62,368 bases of DNA from Arachnopeziza araneosa (taxonomy: Eukaryota > Ascomycota > Leotiomycetes > Helotiales > Arachnopezizaceae): the NCBI GenBank assembly GCA_003988855.1, contig QYAI01000151.1, positions 1 to 62,368 of the forward strand. Direction: 5' to 3'. Of the stretch, positions 10,013 to 22,100 are shown one piece after another. A program made the position numbers and the translations under genes. The notes below the pieces were generated by a model that was not told the DNA's origin, ran no database searches, and saw only the letters and a program-made list of their open reading frames with translations. How positions within the stretch are numbered: position 1 is the first letter of the stretch; each line of letters opens with the position of its first letter.

Positions 10013-13000
10013 CTACTCCTTTTCACCTTCCATAATCATCCTCTCCAACTCCTCCGTCTCACCACTCTGCGCCACCATGCCCTTGAAAATGGCATCCTCG
10101 CCCTCTTTCTGAAGCAACTCCTTGGGACTGCCAAACTCGGCATTGATTCCATCTTTCATGACCAAGATACGATCGAAATCTGCGACGGTGCTCAGGCGAT
10201 GCGCGATAACCAATAATGTCGTGTTAGAGAATTCTTCTCTGATGGATCTCTGGATCAAGATATCGGTGGCCATATCGACGGCCGAGGTAGCTTCATCTAA
10301 GAGGAGGACTTTGGGACGAGAGAGGATGGCTCGAGCGAGACACAAGAGTTGTTTCTGGCCTTGAGAGAGGTTGGAGCCGCCTGCTGCGATTGGGGCACTG
10401 AGCGACAGGAAAATGTTCTTGTTCTCTCTGAGTTGAGACGGGTTGACAGCCGTAGTGGAACTCGCGGTCGATGACTCAGGAACAGTAGATTCAGGGAGGG
10501 GAGTGTGCGTATTTGAGGGAATGAGATGGACGCGCATGAGTGCCTCGCGGAGTTGGTAATCGCTGAATTCGGAGAAGGGATCGAGATTTGATCGGATGGT
10601 CCCAGAAAACAGGACGGGATCTTGGGGGATGATTGCTAAACGTGTACGTAACTCGTGGAGTTTGATTTTAGAAATGTCAACGCCGTCGATGGTAATGCTG
10701 CCTTTACGAGCATTGAGGAAGCGGAAAAGCGCAAGAGACAACGTTGATTTGCCTGTTGAGGGTTAGTCCCTTGTTGTAAATGTTGATGATTGCTTGGAAT
10801 GGGATCAAACTGAGCTGCTTACCTGCCCCAGTCCTACCGACAACGCCAATCCTCTGGTTGCCATCTGCTGTGAAACTCAAGCCCTTGAGAATAGCAGGAA
10901 GGTCCTCAGCATATCCCAACTCCAGATCCTTGACCTCCACTTTTCCTTCTTCAGGCCATGTAGCACGTACCTCCTCTCCACCTTGATCCTCTATCTTTAT
11001 ATCTCTATACTCAAAGATACGTTCAATCGCGTTCATATCAAGCTCCAATTGGGTAGAAACACTAATAGCCCAGCCAACTCTATAACCGAAACCCAGCGCA
11101 AATGAGAGAGCAAAGCCAGCAAGACTAGCATCGATACTAGGTTTAGTTATAACAAAGGCTGCAACAATAGCAGCAAAAAATGAAGACGTGATACCGATAC
11201 GCCACCTAAGCCAAGATCGAAAGAGACATCCGACATAAGTACAAGCTGCATATGCATCGATGAGTTCGAACATCCTATCCCCAAATTCAGGTGATTTTGC
11301 AAAGGCTCTAATGGTCGAGAGACCGCTCAATGATGCTGAGAAATGTGATATCACCGGCGATTTATTCGTGGATTCCAGGCGCTTCACATGAGGTGCACCT
11401 GCAATAAACTTTCTCGCAAAGAATCCACAGGCTACCAACAAAAATGCAGCGCAAATGATGATGAATGGTGAAACAAAAATCGCGGCGACGAGTACTCCAA
11501 GAGTGTCTGCAATCGCACCGGCGAAGTAATAAAAGTTTTGGGCCAACGATGAATCTAAATTCGTGAAGTCTCCTGTAAATCTGTTGAGAATTCTTCCCAT
11601 GGGCACAATATCGAGCCAGCGAAGAGGAGCTCGGAGAACGCTGTGTAAGATGTCCTTGAATATCTTGCGGGAGGCCCGGATAGAACTAGAGTATACCATA
11701 TAGAGACGGCTAACAGAGAACACAACGGATATTGTTGAAATAAGGCAATATATTCCAAGATAAAACCATAGATTTCTATGGTGGATGTTAATCGGCAAAC
11801 CAATGCCTGTGGCCATGGCAGTAGAGTTGATGTGACTAACAGGGTTGGTATGGCTGATAGGTTGTCCGGAAAACTGTTTCTGGAGATTGTTTTGGTAATG
11901 ATAAGTGATAAAGGACACTCCAATGTCCTTGGTCTCCTGGTACTCATTCGCCCAGATCCTCACCCAGTAAGTACGACCTAATTCAAAGGCTTGGTAAGCA
12001 ACAAAAAATAGAATCAGAGCCGACCAATAAGACCACTTTCCAGAAGCCTTGAAGTAGCCAGAATAGACTGCAACTTTGACCCGGCCAGTTTCTCTTTTCT
12101 CGTCCTCGTGGAGCTTCTTCGGTAGTGCCTTGGCAGCCAAGGCAGCATCTCCGGATGGGATCGCGGGTATATTATTAGTCTCCACGGCTCTAAGAACTAC
12201 ATCCTCCTCTATATCTACTGACTCCGTTCCATCATCAGCCTTGAGGATTTCGTTCAGGGTGCCGGTCTGTCGAAGATCTTCAATCAAGCCAGCATGTTCA
12301 AGAACCCCCTTAGCTGAAAGGCGAACAGCGTACTTTGCTCTTGGTAAACAGAGAGATACGTGATGGGTAGCCAGGATTCGAGTTCTGCCCTCGGAAAGTT
12401 CGCCCATAACTGCATTATCGTAAATGTGCTTACCCACATGAGCATCCAAAGCACTAAAAACGTCGTCCATGACCATTATACCGGCTCTCGAATAGAATGC
12501 CCGTGCCAGAGTTAGCCGCCACTTTTGTCCACCACTAAGGCTGATTCCTTGAGCTCCAACCTCGGTCTGATCGCCATCCTCGAATATAGAAAGATCTTGA
12601 GCCAATGCGCATGCCTCGATCACCTTGTTATATCTGATAGGATCGAAAGGTAAGCCGAAAAGGATGTTGTCTTTGATTGTGGCATTCTCTATCCATGGAG
12701 TTTGAGAGACGAATGCAATAGCGGATGGGATGATCCAATCAGCTGCAGTGGCTAGGGAATCGAAGCGCTCACTTGTAGACTTAGGAACCTGTACATAACC
12801 GGATAAAACGTCGGCCTCCCCTAAAATGGAAGCAAGAAGGAGGGATTTTCCAGAACCTGTGGGACCAGAAATAACGCTCAAAGTGTTGTTCGGAAACTCA
12901 AGATTCAGCTCTCGAAGAGTGAATGTGTCGTCACTCGGATCTGTGGAGTTCTGAGGAAAAGTGATCGACGCATTGTGGAAGGATATCGAGTCTCCTGGAA

Positions 13001-14998
13001 CCGTATTCTCGGGCTTTTCCGGCAAGCGAAGGTACTTCTGAATTCTGTCACAACTCACTTTGGCGTTTATGGCGAAGACCAACAGATACGGAATGCTGGA
13101 AACAATACCTTCGAGCTGAATAAACAAGCTCATAGATGTAAATGCGATTGATGGTAACAAGTTCCCATGGATCCAGGAGTAGGTAGCCAATGATAAAGCT
13201 GCCAAGACAACAGGTGTGAAATCCGAGGCAATAGACATGTAGATATTGTCGAGCCTTGACTTCCAGAGCGTGGAAAGCTCTTCTTCCCGAATAGACTCGA
13301 GCTTTTCACCCCATTGGGTTTCAATCGCCGAAAATTTGATCTGTCGAATTCCTTGCAACGCCTCCGTAGTAACCGCTGTCCTTTTATCTCGAATTCCCAT
13401 CAGCGTCTTCTGTTTCTTGCCGTATTGAGTGGCCAGATATTTGTTTATTGGAAAGAGGCATACAATGCCCAATAGTCCAGCACACAAGCTTTCCCAGCCG
13501 ATGAGAACCCATAAGAATGCCACGGTTACCATGAACTTGCCTGCAAAGTTGACGTAGGCAGTATTATTTGAACCAAATTGGGCGACTTGATTACAATCAA
13601 CAGCGAACATGTTCACCACATCTTGCTGGGAGGCTGACTCTTTTTTCTCGGGCTGCTTCGTATCATCGACCTTGGCGTCTTTTTCTTTCGACGTTTCCTA
13701 GTACTTTCGTCAGCTTGCTAAGCTTCCTAGATATAGCCAGACAACATCCCGGCCTTTGTGACTGGTTCATAACTTACCTCCTCAACAGGTTTACTTGAGT
13801 CTTTAGTCTTCAGCATCTTCATATACACCAGTCCCGTGAGAATCGATCGAATGGGAAGATGTATATCTGTGGAGCAAGAATCAGAATAAGGATAGGGATT
13901 TTAGGGATTAAACGTACCCGTATACACCCACCACATGAGCCTAGAATCGACCATGTGCGAACTTACGGTGGCGACGACGATACCAGCAACATATTTCCAT
14001 GCTCCCGGCTCAATGGCATCTACATCCTTCCGGGTTTCAAGGTACTTTAGCAACTGAAGAGTCGCAAATGCGGGGGCAACATCGAAAAAATTGGAGAAGA
14101 GGATACCCAGCCACTGCAGGACGAGTTCCCAACGAAAGACCCAAGCTATCTGCACCCATAAAGGAAGACTATCTTCTTTGATGACGATGCCTCTGAACCT
14201 CGCTGTTGCCTTTTCTGATCTTACGACGTGATCCATGGCTGGCATATCGGAATTTTCGAGATTGTCCTTGGCGGCTGTGGCGAGGATCTTCGTACCCCAG
14301 TGGAAGCTGTACCTCGACCAGAGGCTGACGTTTCTTTGTCGGTCAACGCGGCTTCCATCTGGGCGGAAGACATCAGGGCGCCTCTGGATAGAAAATATGG
14401 TTGTGATCAATACGAGTATGGCGCCCATCTGGCAGCTTGTCAAGATTCTGGTAACCAAGATTGAGTCGTTGATCAGAGTTAGCAAGATAAGGCCAGCAAT
14501 CAGAAAACATGTCGTCAGCCTGGCGGTGATGGCTTTGAACCTCGTGACCGGCTCTACCAGTCGAGAGATATTGATGAGCTGCACGAGCAGCAGAATCTAT
14601 GTCCTGTCAGTGCCTGCATTGATGGATTGGTGTGGTTGGCATCTTACCCATGCTGGAACTAAGAGGGCAATCCCCGGAACACTGTTCTCGTCCCCATTCT
14701 TTGACGGCGCACCAACGAAAATATTTATCTCTCTCGTAGCGAGGAAGACAAAATCTGCGATTGAGAGGGCCAATCCTGTCACGGCCACGACAAAGATGAT
14801 GACGAACTGAACCTTGTTGGAGAATTCTTTGGTTGACTCAATCGTTGCAGCTCCATCTTCGTCTTCATACAGCGCGTCACCATGATTGGGATTTTTTACG
14901 ACGCGCCAACTGCCCGTGACGAGAGACCAGACGGATGGAATGGAGAAGACGAGGATTGAGATGGCCAAAGCATAAGCCACGTCAATGGGGTAGCCCAT
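10013..14998 (-). CDS. ABCC/MRP-type ABC transporter
   Basis: Five exons, 14648-14998, 13918-14596, 13778-13866, 10823-13697 and 10013-10752, give 1577 aa, normal for full-length MRP/YCF1-like transporters. A hydrophobic N-terminal TMD0-like part precedes two TMD-NBD halves. NBD1 has Walker A GPTGSGKS (about residue 651), signature LSGGQ (about 760) and Walker B with MDDVFSALD. NBD2 has Walker A GRTGAGKST, split by the last intron, signature LSQGQ (about 1459) and Walker B LLLDEATSAVD. Both NBDs look catalytically complete, with D rather than E after Walker B of NBD1 as is usual in ABCC proteins. It should export or sequester organic anions, glutathione conjugates or metabolites at the vacuole or plasma membrane. 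A Lys/Glu-rich linker lies near residues 365-395. It sits 3' to 3' with the UstYa-like gene. Confidence 0.93.
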
Positions 14999-17212
14999 GA
15001 CGCAATTGCAATCGACGTCGGGCGGTGGAAGGAGGATTGTTGACTGTGACGTCGTCGTCGACGTTGAGATGGAGGAGGAAGCGAGACAGAAGATGGAGAA
15101 GATGGGAAGCCTTAATATCTAGAGCAAAGCATGTAACGTTTCAGGCATGAAGATGCTGAGTCAGCGACGTCTTCGCCCACCTGCCTCTTCAGGCAGATTA
15201 GCCTTTCCTAGTCACGTCAAGATGTGCTGACGCTTCTTCTTCTTCTTCTTCTTTTTCTTCACCCGCCCCGAGCTTGGGGACTTTGTTCGCGACGCTGAAG
15301 CGCAGGTGAGACAAGTTCCTGCATGCTCGCCGCAATCACTCGCTAACCATGGTTATTCTGCATCATGGCTGCACGATAGGCTGGGCGAGGACTCCGGCAG
15401 AGCGCCATGGTGACTGGACGATCCAGACTCCCCGGCCTGTATTTTACGTGAAAGTCAGACGATGACTCTTCGCCGAAAGAGTCATGTACCGTTGCAGTCC
15501 ACTCCCAAGAATCACTCTGCCGATATACACACAGACACCTCTACGGCTGATCTCGATCATGTCCCCACCGATATCGACAAGAGACGCTTGAATAAATCAT
15601 ACCCGCGCATGCCGTCGTCGATCGACACCAAAAGCTCCACAACCTTGTCTTGTCCTTTGCTACGCCGCATATCTTGATTCCCAGTAGCCATCAGGCACAT
15701 GATGCTTCCAAACAGAAATACCAATACATCTGAACTATACCGAGTCTAGGCTTCGAGATATCAAATCACAATACTGATGCTTTGAATACCGGAGCTTTTT
15801 CCGTAGAGCATGTTGCATGTTGATCTTCGCATCGAGAGCCGGAACACGCCCAGCACATCCGGCTCGAATGCCTCAGTTGAACGAGGCTGGAGAGCCGTGT
15901 GGGAGACACGACGTTGTCATCTGTCTCGAAGTCCGTTGTTATCTTTCATCTCCAGCCTTGCGCCCATAGGAATGGCCGTAGCCATGTAAGCTTTGCCCCC
16001 CATCGTTCTCGTGTGTATTCCCCGCTGGTTTTGATCCGATTTCCGCTGCTGTAGGCGAGCTACACGTGGCGCGAATGAATAAATATGTTCCCGACACTAT
16101 TCCTGGCAAAGCGTAGCCGTGTGTATCGTCAATAGAAACCTAGGTGCGTAGTAAGAAAGGGTGCCAAGCCTCGCCTTGATGGCATACTAAAGAAGGCGAG
16201 GTCATGTGATATATTCCAGCAATTGGTCACCGAAGCAGATAGTCTGCAGAAAGACTCGATTCTCGTCGAGTAAACCAGACTTCCTTGAACAAAAAAGGTG
16301 TTTTTTGCCATTTCGATGAAAGGTTAACCGGCCAGTTTCGAAACTTTTGCGAGAGCAATAACAAAAGCCTGTACAATGAATAAACAAGAACTTCGAGCCA
16401 TCCGACTCAGAGAACTGAGGGAGAATGCTTGAGAGCATCCAGATCTGGGTTTATGCTTTCTATCATACAATGATTCGATGCTTTCTATCATGCAACGATT
16501 CGAGTCGACTGCTCTCAACGGTGCAGGGGCTGATCCTCAGGGTAAACAAGCGAGATACTTAACGAGAGAAACAGACAACACACTCAATCAAATTCAACGC
16601 AAAACTGTTCTACGTGTGGGGACAACGCAGGTTTGGGAAAAAGTTTCACGCGTGGTAATGTTTTGGCATTGTTTCTCTTCGAAAATTGAATATTAAGACG
16701 TGTCGAATAAAAAGACCACCTTGAGAGGTATGTGTTATTCGGTTGCGCAGAAAAAGAAACCAAGTTGCGTTGCGGCTGAAAAGGTTCAGGAAATTGAACT
16801 TGTAGCCAAGTCATCGTGGAAAATGGGGTCTTGATGTCTGGTCATTTCGGTTGAATCAAAAGAAAGCAAGTGTTCTGAAAGAATGTTTCACACGCCAAAG
16901 AATTCGTCAGCTTGTGTTGAGATGTGCTATACAGACGCACATCGCTGTGTGGCTACTGATCTGAGGCCAGCTTCAAACGCCAGTAATTATTCCCATTTTG
17001 TTGCGCCATAGCTGAAAATTTCGACGAGTGCAATTGAGACACCATTAGAAATCTTGACGCTGATGATGAACACATTAGTCAAATGACTGCACACCAACTC
17101 AGTGTTCTCAGATGACGACAAGTTGTTCCAGAGGTAAGACCATAAGTTAAGCTGAAGTCCCATCTTATTTGTTCAGTTCAGTCTGTTTGAATGATATATC
17201 CCTCCTCACAAA
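14999..17212. other. Long intergenic region upstream of the ABC transporter
   Basis: No gene is supported in 2.2 kb. The part next to 14999 is the ABC promoter side and contains a pyrimidine tract of TTC repeats at about 15234-15262. Short frames at 15462-15677 and 16478-16696 have no family resemblance. A 25-bp direct duplication lies at 16453-16502. The 5' regulatory sequence of the next pseudogene should be near 17212. Confidence 0.5.
16453..16502. repeat. 25-bp tandem duplication
   Basis: The units 16453-16477 and 16478-16502 differ at two positions, both transitions (A/G and T/C). It lies in non-coding sequence with no visible function. Confidence 0.8.
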
Positions 17213-18792
17213 ATGGCATCTTCAGATTTCATTTGTCAAATATCACTCGTCACTCCGGGATTGCCTGACGCATCCAAGCTGGAAGAAGCAATTCATACCA
17301 AAGAGCCCCAAGAATTCCGAGAGAAATTATTGCAGTCGTGCTCCAAATGACCACAGGAAGCGAATCTCGCCGGAAGCCCGCACCCCCTCTTGATGCCGAC
17401 GCAACTCCAGCAGGATATGGAAAAACTCGGCGAGCCCCTTATTCGTGTGATAACGAACATCGTCGAGCGATGGTGGACAGACCGAGAGGCATATTTCCCA
17501 ACGAAAATGCCGCTCTGGGTTCCTCCCCGCATAGAAGCAGTTCTAAGAGTGAGTCTGCTTCACTGTTCTCTTAGATGACGCTCATTGGAAAATCACAATG
17601 GATAGACGGTCCTGGAAAAGCTTTCGTTCCTCCATATACGAAACGTCAAGGCGCCTGGAGACCTGATATCCTTCTCGAACCAGTTGAGTCAAAGGACTGC
17701 CAATCGATCAAGTATCAGCCGAAAGTGTGTGAAATCAGCGCTCGATTCCCTTTTAATTTTTATTTCACGATTGCATGGGCACTGGAAGCCATGACGGACC
17801 GCGATTTGAAATCACTTGGGTTAAGTTCTGCCGCCTTGCCCGAAACAGTAAGTGAAGTTTTTGCTTGCAGTAATCTGATCACGCGCAGTGTTAATCGAGC
17901 TCAACAGATACTTGACTCGCTCAAGGGAATGTTCGATCCCACCAAGCCTATCCACATTCTCAAAGACTTGTTAACCAAAGGACGGGGCATCCAAAGTTTC
18001 GCGACTCACATGCGAGATCTGTGCAATCACTCGATTCGCTTCGCGAAGCCCTCGTCACTCTGTCTTCTCCCAGACCCAGGTTCCAAGTCCAGCTATGCAC
18101 TATACTGCGCCATCGATGCTGGTGATGCAGTAGGGGAAGCAAGACATGGACCAGATGGTGAGATCTTGGAGCGTATCCACCAAGTGGCACTCGAGCTTCA
18201 TCAGGATGAACTCGCCGCTCTCGGGGAAGACGTCTTGAAAGCCCTGGCACCAATCTGCGTCAACGATCTCTGCACCATATTTCTCGTCCACGACAAACGG
18301 ATGCTGGACCTCATTCCCCACGAACTACCCGCGCTGACCAAAAGAGGCATCATCACACGTCAAGAAGCAATATTCCTCAAGCGCTCGCTTCCCGAGACCT
18401 TCTGGCCTGGTGCCACACTGAGCAGCCTGCAGGAGGCCTTCCGGCGCGGTCTCGAGGAGAAAGATGACTTCTTGATCAAGCCGTTCGCAGAGGGGGCAGG
18501 CCAAGGAATCATCTTCGGCTCTGACTTGGCGCGCAGCGATTTCGACCTCCTGCTGTCCGAGGTGGCCCGGAATAGATCGTGCCTCGTTCAGCGGCTGGTG
18601 CCGCAGGCCAGCTTCGACATCGCCGTGCCAACGAGAGAGGGTGGCAGGGAAATTTGCTGGAATCATATCGTTGGCAGTGTCTTGATGGTGCATGACAAGG
18701 TCCTGGGCGTGGGCTCGTCTCGGAGTAATAGAGGGAGACTGTGTGCTCTTAGCACCGGTGCAACCTGGCTGTGCTCTGTTGTAGAGGCCTGA
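17213..18792 (+). pseudogene. ATP-grasp-like enzyme gene with nonsense codon and damaged splice site
   Basis: The ATG at 17213 starts a frame that stays protein-like to about 17548 but carries a TGA at 17348-17350. Beyond it the frame reads NLAGSPHPLLMP and ITNIVERWWTD. A GTGAGT donor follows at 17549; the next exon should begin with TGG at 17599 (WIDGPGKAF), yet the bases before it are CACAA rather than CACAG. From there about 398 residues run to TGA 18790-18792, with EISARFPFN, FLIKPFAEGAGQG and a C-terminal LGVGSSRSNRG. The KPF-G-GQG segment and late Arg/Asn-rich motif suggest an ATP-grasp ligase fold such as glutathionylspermidine-synthase-like or tubulin-tyrosine-ligase-like enzymes; the exact family is not recognised. 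An uninterrupted protein could start at the ATG at 17575 but would lack the N-terminal part. Confidence 0.55.
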
Positions 18793-19194
18793 GAGATACG
18801 AACAATATAATCTCATAAATCTGTTGGTATTCTTAAGAATAGTGTAGAATGGATTTATATCGCACCAAGTATATCGCACCAAGTAAAACATCAACAGATC
18901 AGCCCGCCACCAGAATTAATCGCAAAAACCAAGTCCAACGAGAGCAATTTTAAAAAAAACAGTCTAACAAATGGAGATCATTACATAATATACACGGCTA
19001 CATTGCATTTCAACTTGAGATTCACACAGGTAGGGAGAAAAATCATTTCATAAACGCTTTTCAATTCCAATCTCAATTTCGTGGTGCATCTAGAGTGCAA
19101 CCAGATCCCATTCCCAAACGCCCATGCTGCAGATGATGATTTTTTTTCTATTATACATTTACACTGATTCTCCCGTAGGCTGCATAATATCCAC
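18793..19194. other. Convergent 3' region between the ATP-grasp relic and RPB1
   Basis: AT-rich sequence lies between two converging 3' ends. It should hold the 3' UTR of RPB1, but no clear poly(A) signal can be assigned. A short duplication, TATATCGCACCAAGTA / TATCGCACCAAGTA, occurs near 18857-18886. Confidence 0.5.
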
Positions 19195-22100
19195 TTATTC
19201 TCGAGGCGAACTGCAGAATATTAGCAAAGAACTTAAAATCACCATTGGAATACATACGTTGGGCTGAAAGATGGTGATGTGGGGGAGTAGGACTAGGAAT
19301 AGATGGTTAGTAGCCGAAACGGACTCAGGAACCAAGAGATCTCACAGGTGACGTTGGCGAGTATTTCGGGCTCGTGACATTGCCAGGAGCCGGGGAGTGA
19401 GGAGACCAATTTGGTGATGAAGGACTTCGAGATGTTAGTACGTAAAAATCTGAGATACAGAAAGACTTGGGAAATATGGGATATGAATAGACTTTGAGTT
19501 ACGCACCTATAGACGGGAGACTGAAAAGGTTAGCAAAGGATCAGTTGGTGAGGATGGTCAACTTACAGTTGGAGATAGACCAGATCCAGGAGACACCTTT
19601 GTACCTGCGAAAGCAGGAGAGGAAGGACTGTAGGACTTTGGAAAAAGTGTTAGTGGTTTGACATTGGTAGTAACAAGATGTTCTTACAGGACTTGTAGGT
19701 CTGTTTGATGTGGTTAGTAATGCTTTTGACTCGTGTGAATGATGAAGGACTTACGAATATGACGGTGATGTTGGCTACGGCGGAGGTTAGCAACGAATAT
19801 GAGCGAGAGTTGAAGGATACATACACTGTACGAAGGACTGTGATGGAGTTAGCAGTGAAAATTTGAATGTATGTGGAAAGCTTACCTTGATGGAGAGACG
19901 TGAAGATTTGGCGACGTCGGCTAGGGCAAAAGTTAGTTATAAAGGTTATAGGGCCGTGACTTGAATAACAAACCGAGTAGTTCGGACTACAGATGAAGTT
20001 AGCATTGAAAATGTATTCATGTGATGGATTAAATACCTTGTGGGAGAGTAGGAAGGCGATGTTGGCGAAACAAACGAAGGGCTTGTTGGGCTTGGGGTTG
20101 TTAGTATCTAGGAATAGACGGGAAAAGAAGTGCATACCTGTACGCAGGACTCGCAGGAGTGAACGCCGGCGAAACTGGCGAGAAGCGAGGAGATGCGTTG
20201 AAGCTTGGCGATGTAACACCCATCATAGGAGATGTCGGCTATAAGAAGATTAGTAAAGTAACAGGGATTGTAGAAAACACGTACACTGTAGCCAGGGCTG
20301 GAAGGACTGAATTGAGGAGACGACATCGAATTGAAAGGACTTGTTGGAGAATATCGGCCAGGACTGCGAGGAGCATAAGGGCTTGTTGCACTGTTACCAT
20401 ATCCAGAAGTGCTGTACTCGGTAGCGAAGCCAGCTGGAGTGGCGGAACCACCACTCTGGATAGGCGAGAATGCAGACTCATAGTCGGGTGTACCGACTCC
20501 AAGGTAACCACTCTCAGCCAATGGAGATCCAGAATCGTAAGGCGTGGCAGCACCACCATCAGTACCTTTGGTAGAAAGACCAGGCATAAGTCCCATTCTT
20601 CCGTTGTCAGAGATGACGGTCTCAAGCATCTTGGGATCAAGCAAGACATCAAGTTCACCAGTACCCATAGGGGCAAGCTGACCAAGCATGACATTCTCGG
20701 AAATACCGCGGCAGTCGTCTAACTCGCCAACAGCTGCGGCCTCGAGAAGAATTTCAACAGTCTCTTCGAAAGAACATCTCATCAAAGCTCCAGTGTCAGC
20801 GCGATTGATGCCGTGACGGGTAATAGCCATTAAATGACCTCGAGAAGTCATGACATCGACGAGAAGAGCCAAATGACGATGATTGACATAAGAACCATCA
20901 AAGGCCAACACTTGAGTCAACTCACGCATCAACGCAGATCGAGTAGCCTCAATACCGAATACTTCGAAAATCTGGATGAAGTGATTGGAGTACGTCCGCG
21001 TAGTATCCACACCAGGAACCGTAAGTACTTGAGCCAATGATGTTCCGGTGGTGTCGAGGTACCATTCTTGGCAGCGAGGGTCATTCTTATCAGCCAAGAG
21101 TCCACCGCCATCGGTAGTGATGAGCTTGGTCTCCTTGTTCAAGAAAGCTCTTTCGACACCTGGAACACCACGAAGAGTGAGGGTGTCAAGAATGTGAGCT
21201 TCGAGACGCTTGAGCATGATATCTTCCTCAATGTCATCATCATCGTACTTTGAATCATTCTGCTTGATCATACGGATACGAATGACTTGCTCCTCGGCGT
21301 TGTTATCACTGAAGATAACTGCCAGGTCCTTAGGGTAGCTCTCCTTGATCTTCACTGCAACATCTTCAACTCTCAGGCCCTTATCCAACATCTTTTGGCG
21401 ATCAAGAATCAAGCGAAGAAGCCACCTCGATTGATTGTCAGACGCATCAGCAACTTCTTCAGGAATGATAAAGTAAGATTCGACCATGTCATAATCATCA
21501 GCGATAGTGGTAGATTGAATTTCTGGATCATGATAGATCTCAGTGGCATGTGTCACCGAGCGAAGGTTGGTATGCTCAACAGCAGAACGCAACAACTTCG
21601 CAGTCTCCTGAGAAGCATTTTCGCCCTCTTGATACACAACCATAGAAGGTGTCTTGATGTTGGTCGCAACGTTGAGAATCTCCTTGAGACGAGGTACACC
21701 AAGAGTGACGTTCTTGGAAGACACACCAGCAAAATGGAAAGTATTCAGTGTCATTTGGGTAGCGGGCTCTCCAATAGATTGTGCAGCAAGCACACCGACC
21801 ATTTCTCCTGGGTTCACAAGAGAACGTGTGAAACGAGACTCGAGCTCTCCAAGGACGTGTGCAAATGCAAGCTTGTTCAAACGCATTTGGAGAGCAACGC
21901 GCTTGAAAGCAAGACGAGATCTTAATTGTGCCTTGATCAACAGGGTAGCGTTGAGCTGAGCTTCTTCAGATAAGGGATCGGAACCGCGAACGATGACCAT
22001 GCGGTCAAGAAGGGCCTTGACCTGTGGGATAACCTCTGCAGGATGCAAGTCACTGCGTTGGACATCATCCACTTTGAAAAGCCGCCTCGCACTATCGATA

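Noticed and set aside
17549..17574. A 26-nt intron (GTGAGT...TTAG) in the ATP-grasp relic
   Set aside because: It is too short to splice and does not restore the family-like junction; the 50-nt interval ending in AA does.
20159..20722. Plus-strand frame of 187 codons over the RPB1 CTD
   Set aside because: It is the complement of Ser/Pro-rich heptad coding; no start or splice logic.
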